From an uncultured Algibacter sp. (GTDB taxonomy: Bacteria; Bacteroidota; Bacteroidia; Flavobacteriales; Flavobacteriaceae), in NCBI RefSeq assembly GCF_947495675.1, contig NZ_CANLZX010000002.1, positions 62,001 through 126,000 on the forward strand: DNA of 64,000 nucleotides. Reading direction: 5' to 3'. Shown in pieces: positions 7,843 to 16,353 of this stretch (positions are counted from its first letter, which is position 1; the number at the start of each line of letters is the position of its first letter). The position numbers and the translations under genes are program-made. Below the pieces are notes generated by a model that was given only the letters and a program-made list of their open reading frames with translations, had not been told where the DNA came from and ran no database searches.

Positions 7843-8673
7843 ATGAGTACTATAATAGAAAATAAAAAAGCAACTAGTTTAACTGATAATGGTCTTTTTC
7901 CTTCTAATGAAGTGATGTTGGATTTGAAAAACCTTAAGAAAGTATATCCAACACCAAAAGGGGATTATGTTGTTCTGGAAGATTTAAATCTTCAAATTAG
8001 GAAAGAGGAATTTGTGACCATTATTGGTCATTCCGGTTGCGGAAAAACCACTATGCTTTCTATGATTGCTGGCTTAAATCCAATTTCAGGTGGTAATATT
8101 TCTGTTCTAGGAAAACACATTAAAGGGCCTGGACCAGATAGAGGTGTAATTTTTCAATCGCCTAGCTTAATGCCCTGGATGACAACCTTGCAAAATGTCA
8201 TGCTTGGAGTTAATCAGGTTTTTCCTCACGCAACAAAAGCGCAGCGAAACGATATAGCAAAGTATTACTTACAAAAAGTAGGCCTAGAAGATGCTTTTAA
8301 TAAAAGAGCTTCAGAGCTTTCTCAAGGTATGCAACAGCGTGTGGGTATTGCAAGAGCTTTTGCTATAAAACCTAAAGTATTATTGCTTGATGAGCCTTTT
8401 GGAATGTTAGATTCTTTAACAAGAGGCGAACTTCAAGACATACTAATAGAAATTTGGAATAAAGAAAAAATTACAGCGGTAATGATTACACATGATGTAG
8501 ATGAAGCCATCTTTTTGGCAGATCGTGTTGTAATGATGACAAGTGGACCCAAAGCAAAAATTGGTGATATTTTAAATATAGACTTTGAAAGACCTAGAAC
8601 AAGAAAAGCGGTTTTAGAACACGAAGATTATTACAAATATAGAAAGCATTTAATTGACTTCTTAGAGCATTAA
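7843..8673 (+). CDS. nrtD: nitrate ABC importer, ATPase (second)
   Basis: The 276-residue ABC ATPase has Walker A GHSGCGKTT, the signature LSQGMQQRVGIARAF, Walker B VLLLDEPFGMLD and an intact switch His217 (ITHDVDEA). It should pair with the preceding ATPase under the NrtB permease. About 30 extra residues precede the ABC core. The gene follows its partner by 7 bp, so the two are translated together. Assignment to the nitrate/taurine-type importer branch rests on sequence features and the operon. Confidence 0.85.
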   Translation: MSTIIENKKATSLTDNGLFPSNEVMLDLKNLKKVYPTPKGDYVVLEDLNLQIRKEEFVTIIGHSGCGKTTMLSMIAGLNPISGGNISVLGKHIKGPGPDRGVIFQSPSLMPWMTTLQNVMLGVNQVFPHATKAQRNDIAKYYLQKVGLEDAFNKRASELSQGMQQRVGIARAFAIKPKVLLLDEPFGMLDSLTRGELQDILIEIWNKEKITAVMITHDVDEAIFLADRVVMMTSGPKAKIGDILNIDFERPRTRKAVLEHEDYYKYRKHLIDFLEH

Positions 8674-8702
8674 TCAATACAATATTTTAAGTATAAAATT
8701 AA

Positions 8703-8743
8703 AATATGAAAAAGCTAATTTTTCATATTAATAGGATACCTAT
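8703..8743 (+). other. stem-loops between nrtD and porin gene
   Basis: AATATGAAAAA (8703-8713) and TTTTTCATATT (8719-8729) form a perfect 11-bp stem with a 5-nt loop. A second small hairpin, ATAGG-ATA-CCTAT, follows at 8731-8743. No T-run follows, so this looks more like an mRNA processing or stability element than a terminator. Confidence 0.45.
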
Positions 8744-8794
8744 ATATAAACAAAAAATTATAAATCAAACAATCAAAATTTAAAACTAGTAACT

Positions 8795-10066
8795 ATGAAA
8801 AAACAATATGTATTAATAGGCTTAATGGCATTGATAGTTCAATTTGCACAAGCACAGTTTACATTAGAAGGAGAATTTAGACCACGTACAGAGTACAGAA
8901 ACGGATTTGGTAGTTTAATTGCCGATGATGCCGATGCGGGTTTTGGAATCTCAACAAGAGCACGATTAAAAGCAGGCTATAATACAGATGCTTATAAATT
9001 CTTTTTAAGTTTTCAAGATGTCATGGTATGGGGAGAAAATAGACAAATATTACCTTACGACCAGAATAATTCTTTTGCAATATTTCAAGCTTGGGCAGAA
9101 ATTAAATTAGGAGAAGGTTTCTCAACCAAATTAGGACGTCAAGTATTATCTTATGATGATCAACGTATTCTTGGAGGTTTAGATTGGGCACAACAAGGTC
9201 GTAATCATGATGCCGCTTTATTAAAATATTCAAAAGATAGTTTTAAATTAGATTTTGCTTTGGCATTTAATCAAGATTATAGTAACCCAACAGGTTTTGT
9301 ATCTGCAGGTACAGCCTATGATACTACAGGTTTCTTTTCATATAAAACTATGCAAATGTTGCATTTAAGTCAAAAATGGGAAAAATTCTCTGGTAGTTTA
9401 TTATTAATGAACAATGGTTTTCAAGAATATGAAGATGATGGCGTTACAGGAGATGGAACAAGTAGCTTACTTACTTTAGGTACACATTTAAAATATAATT
9501 CTGGAAAATTTGGTCTAGCTGCTAATGCTTATTTACAATCTGGAAAACGCCAAGGCGAAGTAGATGTAAAAGGAGCTCATTTATTAGGTCTAGATTTCAC
9601 GTATAAAGCTTCACCTAAAGTTGGTTTAGGTGCAGGTATTGAAATTATAAGTGGTAATGATGCTGATGCTGGAGAAACTGGCGCATTTTTCCCATTGTAT
9701 GGAACAAATCATAAGTTTAATGGGTTAATGGATTATTTCTATGTTGGTAATCATGCAAACTCAATTGGTTTAGTGGATGTACATGTAAGTGCAAACTTTA
9801 AATTAAGTGAAACTTCTAGTTTATTAGTAAAAGCCTTAAACTTTAGTGGCGAGCAAGAATTAGCTAGTGGAGAGAAGTCTTTAGGTACAGAAATAGATTT
9901 AGTGTTTAAAAAGAAATTTAAAGGATACGCATTAGTCGCTGGATATTCTCAAATGTTTGCTAGTGATGGAATGTACGAACTAAAGGGCATATCTGAAGAT
10001 TTAGCTGCAAGTAGTCAAAACTGGGGATGGGTAATGCTCGTTTTAAAACCTAAGTTTATAAACTAA
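8795..10066 (+). CDS. outer-membrane beta-barrel porin (alginate-export/AlgE-like family)
   Basis: The 423-residue protein has a Sec signal ending AQAQ (about residue 20) followed by alternating hydrophobic and aromatic beta strands. The pattern FTLEGEFRPRTEYRNGFG, then RARLKAGYNTDAYKFFLSFQDVMVWGENRQ, and GRQVLSYDDQRILGGLDWAQQGRNHDA, is that of the alginate_exp (AlgE-like) barrel family. The family name does not imply alginate here. The gene stands 121 bp after nrtD and ends at a strong terminator, so the barrel probably lets the importer's anion substrate cross the outer membrane. That role is inferred from context. Confidence 0.8.
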   Translation: MKKQYVLIGLMALIVQFAQAQFTLEGEFRPRTEYRNGFGSLIADDADAGFGISTRARLKAGYNTDAYKFFLSFQDVMVWGENRQILPYDQNNSFAIFQAWAEIKLGEGFSTKLGRQVLSYDDQRILGGLDWAQQGRNHDAALLKYSKDSFKLDFALAFNQDYSNPTGFVSAGTAYDTTGFFSYKTMQMLHLSQKWEKFSGSLLLMNNGFQEYEDDGVTGDGTSSLLTLGTHLKYNSGKFGLAANAYLQSGKRQGEVDVKGAHLLGLDFTYKASPKVGLGAGIEIISGNDADAGETGAFFPLYGTNHKFNGLMDYFYVGNHANSIGLVDVHVSANFKLSETSSLLVKALNFSGEQELASGEKSLGTEIDLVFKKKFKGYALVAGYSQMFASDGMYELKGISEDLAASSQNWGWVMLVLKPKFIN

Positions 10067-10437
10067 GAAAAGTCATCGTTGAATTGGATAAAATTTTCAT
10101 TTTATAGATGTTAATTAGTTTTATGGTCCAATTTATGAATCCCACTTCGGTGGGATTTTTTTTATTCTTAAATATTTATAAAAATACAATACCGAAACTT
10201 AAAATATTGATTTTTTTAAAGAGTAAATTATAATATGTCCTTTATGTTTCATACAAATTTTAATATTCAAATATAAAATAATCGTACTTTTTACTATTTA
10301 TAAATAATCTTCTTATACATTGAATTTGTTACAATTTAAAACAGATTAAGAGTAATTATTCATCAATATTTTTAAATTAAAAATCTATTATTTATAATTT
10401 TTTGTATCATAAAAAATTGTTTTTGAATAAAAAACTA
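10067..10437. other. intergenic region before the uronate operon
   Basis: Besides the terminator at 10138-10163, this stretch is very AT-rich and shows no gene and no clear repeat. The kduI promoter and operator begin at its right edge. Confidence 0.7.
10138..10163 (+). terminator. intrinsic terminator after porin gene
   Basis: AATCCCAC, loop TTCG and GTGGGATT form a perfect 8-bp stem followed by a run of T residues. It ends the nrt/porin transcription unit. Confidence 0.9.
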
Positions 10438-10460
10438 TATATTTGTGCAATCGATTACAC
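10417..10460 (+). promoter_or_regulatory. kduI promoter with LacI-type operator over the start site
   Basis: TTG (10417-10419), an 18-bp spacer and TATATTTG (10438-10445) form the promoter. The operator GTGCAATCGATTACAC (10445-10460) begins on the last base of the -7 box and so overlaps the expected transcription start, a repressor position. It is palindromic except for one base pair. The string TTTGTGCAATCGATTACA is identical to that in front of the GH28-SusCD operon. Confidence 0.78.
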
Positions 10461-10473
10461 TAAATATAGTATC

Positions 10474-11313
10474 ATGAAAAATTATAGAACAAGATATGCT
10501 TCAAACCCTGAAAATGTAAGAGAATATAACACCCAAAAATTAAGAAATGAGTTTTTGATCAAAAAAGTTTTAAAAACCGATAGATTAAAATGGGTTTATT
10601 CACATTATGATAGATTTATGGTTGCAGGTGTTATTCCGGTAGAAAATAATGTGAAATTAGAAACTTTAGATGTTTTAAAATCAGAATATTTTCTTCAAAG
10701 AAGAGAATTAGGTATTATTAACATTGGAGCAGAAGGCTCTGTTCAAGTTGATGGAAAAACTTATAATTTAGAGAATAAGGAAGCATTATACGTTGGTAAA
10801 GATGTTAAAGAGGTTGTTTTTTCTAGTAAGTCTAAAAATAATCCTGCCAAATTTTATTTAAACTCTACACCAGCTCACAAAGTTTTTCCAACAAAAAAAA
10901 TTGGTAAAGACGATGTTGAGGTTATCGAATTAGGTACTGCAGAAACTACAAATGCAAGAACACTAAGAAAATATATAGTTAATAGTGTGGTTGATGTTTG
11001 TCAATTACAAATGGGAATGACATCCATTAAACCAGGTAGTTCTTGGAACACCATGCCAGCTCATGTTCATGATAGAAGAATGGAAGTGTATTTCTATTTT
11101 GAAGTTCCAGAAGATCAGGCAGTATGTCACTTTATGGGACAACCAACAGAAACAAGACATATTTGGATGGCTAATGAGCAGGCTGTAATTTCTCCACCTT
11201 GGTCCATTCATTCAGGTTCAGGAACAAGTGCCTATAGTTTTATTTGGGGAATGGCAGGAGAAAACCTTGACTATGGTGATATGGATATATGTAATATTAA
11301 CGAGATAAGATAG
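10474..11313 (+). CDS. kduI: 5-keto-4-deoxyuronate isomerase
   Basis: KduI converts 5-keto-4-deoxyuronate (from unsaturated galacturonate) to 2,5-diketo-3-deoxygluconate in the cytoplasm. The 279-residue protein matches the usual length (E. coli 278). H197, H199, E204 and H246 correspond to the zinc ligands of the E. coli enzyme, in PAHVHDRRMEVYFYFE and PPWSIHSG. The frame stays open upstream to 10402, but that extension would run through the promoter and operator, and its residues are unlike KduI; MKNYRTRYAS is the proper start. It is the first gene of a six-gene operon with 8-40 bp gaps, preceded by a LacI-type operator. Confidence 0.95.
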   Translation: MKNYRTRYASNPENVREYNTQKLRNEFLIKKVLKTDRLKWVYSHYDRFMVAGVIPVENNVKLETLDVLKSEYFLQRRELGIINIGAEGSVQVDGKTYNLENKEALYVGKDVKEVVFSSKSKNNPAKFYLNSTPAHKVFPTKKIGKDDVEVIELGTAETTNARTLRKYIVNSVVDVCQLQMGMTSIKPGSSWNTMPAHVHDRRMEVYFYFEVPEDQAVCHFMGQPTETRHIWMANEQAVISPPWSIHSGSGTSAYSFIWGMAGENLDYGDMDICNINEIR

Positions 11314-11321
11314 TAGCTACA

Positions 11322-12110
11322 ATGAAAAATTTATTCGATTTAACAGGTAAAAGAGCTTTAGTAACAGGAGCAGTTCATGGTTTAGGAATGGCAATGGCAA
11401 AAGGATTAGGTCATGCAGGTGCAGAATTGATAGTAAATAACCATTCTCCTGATATGTTAAATGAGGCAAAAGTTGAATATGAACGTGAAGGGCTTAAAGT
11501 ACATACTTATGTTTTTGATGTTACAGATGATAATGAAGTTAATAGAAATATTGACTTAATTGAAAAAGAAATAGGTCCTATAGACATCTTAATTAATAAT
11601 GCTGGAATTATTAAAAGAGTTCCTATGGAGGATATGGAAGCTAAAGATTTTAGAGCAGTTATAGATGTAAATCTTGTAGGTCCATTTATTGTATCTAAAT
11701 ACGTTGGTAGAAAAATGATATCTAGAAAAGTAGGAAAAATAATTAACATTAACTCTATGATGAGTGAATTAGGAAGAAATACAGTTTCAGCTTATGCAGC
11801 ATCAAAAGGAGGTTTAAAAATGTTAACTAAAAATATGGCAACCGAGTGGGCAAAACATAATATTCAAACAAATGGTATTGGTCCTGGATATTTTGCAACT
11901 TCTCAAACAGCACCAATACGCGTAGGAGGCCATCCTTTTAATGATTTTATTATTAGTAGAACACCAGCAGCTAGATGGGGGAATCCTGAAGATTTGGTTG
12001 GGGCTGCTGTGTTTTTAGCTTCAAAAGCAAGTGATTTTGTAAATGGGCAAATAATATATGTTGATGGTGGAATACTAGCAACTATAGGTAAGCCTTCTAA
12101 CGAAGATTAA
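11322..12110 (+). CDS. kduD: 2-dehydro-3-deoxy-D-gluconate 5-dehydrogenase
   Basis: KduD is a short-chain dehydrogenase that reduces 2,5-diketo-3-deoxygluconate to 2-keto-3-deoxygluconate, the step after KduI. The 262-residue protein has the nucleotide-binding motif TGAVHGLG (15-22), NNAGI, and the catalytic Y158-x-x-x-K162 (YAASK) with an upstream Ser. It starts 8 bp after kduI. SDR substrate specificity cannot be read from motifs alone, but pairing with kduI makes this assignment strong. Confidence 0.92.
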   Translation: MKNLFDLTGKRALVTGAVHGLGMAMAKGLGHAGAELIVNNHSPDMLNEAKVEYEREGLKVHTYVFDVTDDNEVNRNIDLIEKEIGPIDILINNAGIIKRVPMEDMEAKDFRAVIDVNLVGPFIVSKYVGRKMISRKVGKIININSMMSELGRNTVSAYAASKGGLKMLTKNMATEWAKHNIQTNGIGPGYFATSQTAPIRVGGHPFNDFIISRTPAARWGNPEDLVGAAVFLASKASDFVNGQIIYVDGGILATIGKPSNED

Positions 12111-12121
12111 AAAGCAAAATA

Positions 12122-13522
12122 ATGAGCAATAAATTTATTCACGATAATTTTCTCTTAGAAAATAAGTATGCTGAAGAATTATATCATAATTATTCTAAAA
12201 ATCAGCCAATCATAGATTATCATAACCACTTATCACCTCAACAAATTGCAGAGGATAAAACATTCAATAATATAACGAATGTTTGGATAAATGGAGACCA
12301 TTATAAATGGCGTGCAATGCGTACATTGGGTATAAATGAAAAATTTATTACTGGAGATGGTTCAGATAAAGATAAATTTTTAAACTGGGCAAAAACAGTA
12401 CCTTATACAATGCGTAATCCTTTGTATCATTGGACACATTTAGAATTAACAAGGTATTTTGGAATTACCGATTTATTAAGTGAAAAAACAGCAGAAAAAA
12501 TTTGGGAACAAACCCAAAGTCAATTAACATCTGATTCTTTAAGTACCAGACAATTATTAAATAAAGTAAATGCTGAATATGTTTGTACTACTGAAGATCC
12601 AACAGATAATTTAAAGTATCATAAAGCAATTAAAAAATCTAATTTTAATGTAAAAGTTGGGACTTCTTTTAGACCAGATAAAGCTATTTTAATTAATGCT
12701 GATGGGTATAATGAGTATTTAGATTCTCTAGGAAATTCAACAACAACAACTATTTCAACATACAATGATTTATGTGATGCTTTAAAAAACAGAATCGATT
12801 TTTTTAATAAAAATGGATGTAGTGTCTGTGATCATGGATTAGATCAAATTTATTTTGAAAGTTATACAGAATCTGAGGTAAAAACAATATTTGCCAAGAA
12901 AAGAGAAGGAAAAGAAGTTTCTAATGAAGAAGCTTTAAAATTTCAAAGTGCTATTTTAATTTTCTTAGCAGAAACTTATCATGAATATGGTTGGGTACAG
13001 CAATATCATTTGGGTGCTTTAAGAAATAACAATGCACGTATGCATCGTATTTTAGGTCCAGATACTGGGTGGGATTCTATTAACGATTATCCACAAGCAC
13101 AAAAATTATCCGCATTTTTAAATACTTTAGATAGTAAAGATAAATTAACAAAAACCATAATATATAATTTAAACCCTGCAGACAACGAAGTAATGGCTAC
13201 CATGATAGGGAACTTTAATGACGGTAGTGTTAAAGGAAAAGTTCAATTCGGTTCTGGTTGGTGGTTTTTAGATCAAAAAGATGGTATGACAAAACAATTA
13301 AATGCGCTTTCTAATATGGGGCTAATTAGCTGTTTTGTTGGAATGTTAACAGATTCTAGAAGTTTCTTATCATTTCCTAGACATGAATATTTTAGAAGAG
13401 TTTTATGTAATCTTTTAGGAGATGAAATTCTAAGAGGAGAATTACCAAATGATATGGAATGGATCGGTAAAATGGTTTCGGATATTAGTTATAATAATGC
13501 TAAAGAATATTTTAAGGTTTAA
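12122..13522 (+). CDS. uxaC: uronate isomerase
   Basis: UxaC isomerises D-galacturonate to tagaturonate (and D-glucuronate to fructuronate) in the cytoplasm. The 466-residue length is typical. The metal-binding H34-x-H36 in DYHNHLSPQQIAED is the hallmark of this amidohydrolase-fold family, and SGWWFLDQKDGM near the C-terminus is also characteristic. It starts 11 bp after kduD and feeds the uxaB and uxaA steps encoded downstream. Confidence 0.95.
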   Translation: MSNKFIHDNFLLENKYAEELYHNYSKNQPIIDYHNHLSPQQIAEDKTFNNITNVWINGDHYKWRAMRTLGINEKFITGDGSDKDKFLNWAKTVPYTMRNPLYHWTHLELTRYFGITDLLSEKTAEKIWEQTQSQLTSDSLSTRQLLNKVNAEYVCTTEDPTDNLKYHKAIKKSNFNVKVGTSFRPDKAILINADGYNEYLDSLGNSTTTTISTYNDLCDALKNRIDFFNKNGCSVCDHGLDQIYFESYTESEVKTIFAKKREGKEVSNEEALKFQSAILIFLAETYHEYGWVQQYHLGALRNNNARMHRILGPDTGWDSINDYPQAQKLSAFLNTLDSKDKLTKTIIYNLNPADNEVMATMIGNFNDGSVKGKVQFGSGWWFLDQKDGMTKQLNALSNMGLISCFVGMLTDSRSFLSFPRHEYFRRVLCNLLGDEILRGELPNDMEWIGKMVSDISYNNAKEYFKV

Positions 13523-13549
13523 AAATCAAATAGACATAAATTAATAATT

Positions 13550-14848
13550 ATGAATAAAGCACAAAAAATAGGAACCTATCGATATCGAATTCTAGCACTA
13601 TTAATGTTTGCAACTACTATTAATTACTTTGATAGAAGTATAATTGGTGTTATGGCTCCAACTTTAGAAAAACTATTTGGTTGGACCAATAGTGATTATG
13701 CAAATATCATGATTTCATTTAAAGTCGCCTATGCACTAGGAATGCTTTCTATGGGAGGATTAATAGATAGATTAGGAACCAAGAAAGGATACACTTTATC
13801 TATTGCAATTTGGAGTATTTTTGGAATGCTACATGCATTGGTTAGACCAGGATTTAGTGTAATTGGTTTTGCAGCTGCTCGGTTTGGTTTAGGTTTTGGT
13901 GAAGCAGGAAACTTTCCTGCTGCTATTAAAACAACAGCTGAATGGTTTCCAAAAAAAGACCGTGCTTTTGCAACAGGTCTTTTTAATGCAGCAACAAGTA
14001 TTGGAGCTATAGCAGCACCTTTTGTAATAGGGTGGATAGTACATGAAAACGGAAAAAATTGGCAAATTCCATTCTTAATTACAGGAGCTTTAAGTGCTAT
14101 TTGGGTATTATTATGGTTGCGTATGTACAAAAAACCAGAAGTGCATCCCAAAGTATCAAAAGAAGAATTAGCTTATATTCAAGAGGATTCTGAGGTTGAA
14201 AGTGAAGAAAAATTACCATGGAAAAATGTTCTAAATAAAAGACAAACTTGGGCATTTGCATTGGCAAAGGTAACCGATGCAGTTTGGTGGTTTTACTTAT
14301 TCTGGGGAGCAAAATTTTTAGCAACCACTTTTGACGTAAATATTAAAAATATTGCGCTTCCATTTTTTGTTATTTATTTATTAGCAGATGGAGGTAGTAT
14401 TTTAGGAGGCTATCTATCAGGAGCATTCATTAGAAAAGGATGGGCAATAAACAAAGCAAGAAAAATAACACTTTTAATCTGTGCATTAATTATATTACCT
14501 GTAAGTTTTGTAGCAATTACAGATAATAAATGGTTAGCCATTGTACTTATTGGTATTGCTGCTGCAGGACACCAAGCTTGGTCTGCAAATATTTTTACAC
14601 TTGTGTCTGATGTGTTTCCAAAAAAAGCAACAGCTTCTGTTGTAGGTATTGGTGGGATGGTTGGTGCTGTAGCAGGTATTGTTGCCGATGCTGCATTGGG
14701 TTCTGTATTAGATGCTGCCGGAAATTCTGGATATTTTTGGGCCTTTCTAATTGCAGGGTCATGTTACTTAATCATCCTTGGTTTGGTCCATTTATTAATG
14801 CCAAAAATGACTCCATTAGATGAAAATTTAAAACTAATCACTAAATAA
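13550..14848 (+). CDS. hexuronate MFS transporter (ExuT-like)
   Basis: The 432-residue inner-membrane protein has about twelve hydrophobic segments and belongs to the anion:cation symporter branch of the major facilitator superfamily. NYFDRSIIGVMAPTLEKLFGW at the first helix and the glycine-rich ARFGLGFGEAGNFPAAIK segment are like ExuT and GudP. Its position between uxaC and uxaB indicates uptake of galacturonate or related hexuronates from the periplasm. It complements the SusCD system, which acts at the outer membrane. Confidence 0.88.
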   Translation: MNKAQKIGTYRYRILALLMFATTINYFDRSIIGVMAPTLEKLFGWTNSDYANIMISFKVAYALGMLSMGGLIDRLGTKKGYTLSIAIWSIFGMLHALVRPGFSVIGFAAARFGLGFGEAGNFPAAIKTTAEWFPKKDRAFATGLFNAATSIGAIAAPFVIGWIVHENGKNWQIPFLITGALSAIWVLLWLRMYKKPEVHPKVSKEELAYIQEDSEVESEEKLPWKNVLNKRQTWAFALAKVTDAVWWFYLFWGAKFLATTFDVNIKNIALPFFVIYLLADGGSILGGYLSGAFIRKGWAINKARKITLLICALIILPVSFVAITDNKWLAIVLIGIAAAGHQAWSANIFTLVSDVFPKKATASVVGIGGMVGAVAGIVADAALGSVLDAAGNSGYFWAFLIAGSCYLIILGLVHLLMPKMTPLDENLKLITK

Positions 14849-14888
14849 TAAAGGTGATTTTCATATCGTACATATTAATAGTATTAAG

Positions 14889-16334
14889 ATGAAAAAACTA
14901 AATAGAAGTAATAAAGGATTAGAAAACAAACTGCCCATTAAAATTGCGCAATTTGGGGAAGGAAACTTCTTAAGAGCCTTTATAGGGTATGCTTTTCAGG
15001 AACTAAATAAAACTGTTAATTTTAATGCAGGAATTGCAGTTGTACAACCAATTGATAAAGGTTTGGTTAAAATGCTAAATGATCAAGATGGATTGTACAC
15101 ACTATTCATGAAAGGTGTTAAAAAAGGTAAAGAAATTCAAGATATTGAATTAATATCAAACATAGTCAAGGCAATAGACCCTTATTCTAATTTTAAGGAT
15201 TATTTAAGTTTAGCTAGGGAAGAGTCATTAGAGTTTATAATATCAAACACGACAGAAGCAGGTATTGCTTATGTAGATTCAGACACGCCTTTAATGCAAC
15301 CACCAAGTTCATTTCCAGCTAAATTAACTGTCTTTTTATATGAGCGTTTTAAGCATTTTAAAGGTGATAAAAACAAGGGGTTAACCATCATTCCATGTGA
15401 ATTAATTAATCATAATTCAGAAACTTTAAAAGAAATTATATTAAACTACGTTTCTGATTGGAATTTAGGCGATGATTTTAAAAATTGGCTACTTGTAAGT
15501 AATTCATTTCACAGCACATTAGTAGATAGAATTGTACCTGGTTATCCAAAAGCAGAAATTGAAGCTTACAATGCACAATTAGATTATGACGATAATTTAA
15601 TTGTTTCAGCAGAAGCATTTTTATTATGGGTTATAGAAGGTGGAGACGATTTAAAGGCAAAACTACCATTTGATAAAACAGCATTAGATGTCAAGATTGT
15701 TAACGATATGCAACCATATCGTACCAGAAAAGTTCGTATATTAAATGGTGCTCATACAGCAATGGTACCTTTCTCTTTGCTATATGGAAATAAAACTGTA
15801 AAACAATCGGTTGATAACCTTTTTACAGGTGAGTTTATAAATAAAGTAGTTTTTGATGAAATTATTGATACTTTAGATATGAATAAAGCAGAACTAATTA
15901 GTTTTGCAGATGAAGTTTTTGATCGTTTTAGAAACCCATTCATCATTCACAATTTATCAAGTATTGCATTAAACTCAATATCTAAATTTAAAGTCCGAGT
16001 GTTACCTAGTTTGTTAGAATATGAAAATAAGCATAAAAAACTACCAACACATCTTACATTTGCTTTAGCGTGTTTAATTCGTTTTTACAAAGGCACTTGG
16101 AAAGGTAATAGTTTGCCTATTCAAGACAATCAAGATATAGTTGCTTATTTTTCTGAAACATGGAAATCTAATAATTTTAATGAGGTAGCAATAAACATTT
16201 TAAGTCAAGAGAACTATTGGGGAGAAGATTTAACTAAGATTAAAAACTTAGCAAGTTCAATAGCCTTAGCCTTAAAAGAAATTGAAGAAAATGGTATAGA
16301 AAAAGGTTTTGAAAATTATAGCAAAACCTATTAA
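14889..16334 (+). CDS. uxaB: tagaturonate reductase (altronate oxidoreductase)
   Basis: UxaB reduces tagaturonate to D-altronate with NADH. The 481-residue protein is a long-chain mannitol-dehydrogenase-family enzyme: QFGEGNFLRAFIGYAFQELN near the N-terminus is the nucleotide-binding region typical of UxaB, and KVRILNGAHTA is the conserved central motif. It lies between the hexuronate carrier and uxaA. UxuB (fructuronate reductase) is the main alternative, but the N-terminal motif and partners favour UxaB. Confidence 0.92.
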   Translation: MKKLNRSNKGLENKLPIKIAQFGEGNFLRAFIGYAFQELNKTVNFNAGIAVVQPIDKGLVKMLNDQDGLYTLFMKGVKKGKEIQDIELISNIVKAIDPYSNFKDYLSLAREESLEFIISNTTEAGIAYVDSDTPLMQPPSSFPAKLTVFLYERFKHFKGDKNKGLTIIPCELINHNSETLKEIILNYVSDWNLGDDFKNWLLVSNSFHSTLVDRIVPGYPKAEIEAYNAQLDYDDNLIVSAEAFLLWVIEGGDDLKAKLPFDKTALDVKIVNDMQPYRTRKVRILNGAHTAMVPFSLLYGNKTVKQSVDNLFTGEFINKVVFDEIIDTLDMNKAELISFADEVFDRFRNPFIIHNLSSIALNSISKFKVRVLPSLLEYENKHKKLPTHLTFALACLIRFYKGTWKGNSLPIQDNQDIVAYFSETWKSNNFNEVAINILSQENYWGEDLTKIKNLASSIALALKEIEENGIEKGFENYSKTY

Positions 16335-16353
16335 AAGATAATATGTTATTAGG

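Noticed and set aside
10402..10473. In-frame upstream extension of kduI
   Set aside because: It would place coding sequence over the -7 box and LacI-type operator, and the protein from 10474 already has the standard KduI length and N-terminus.
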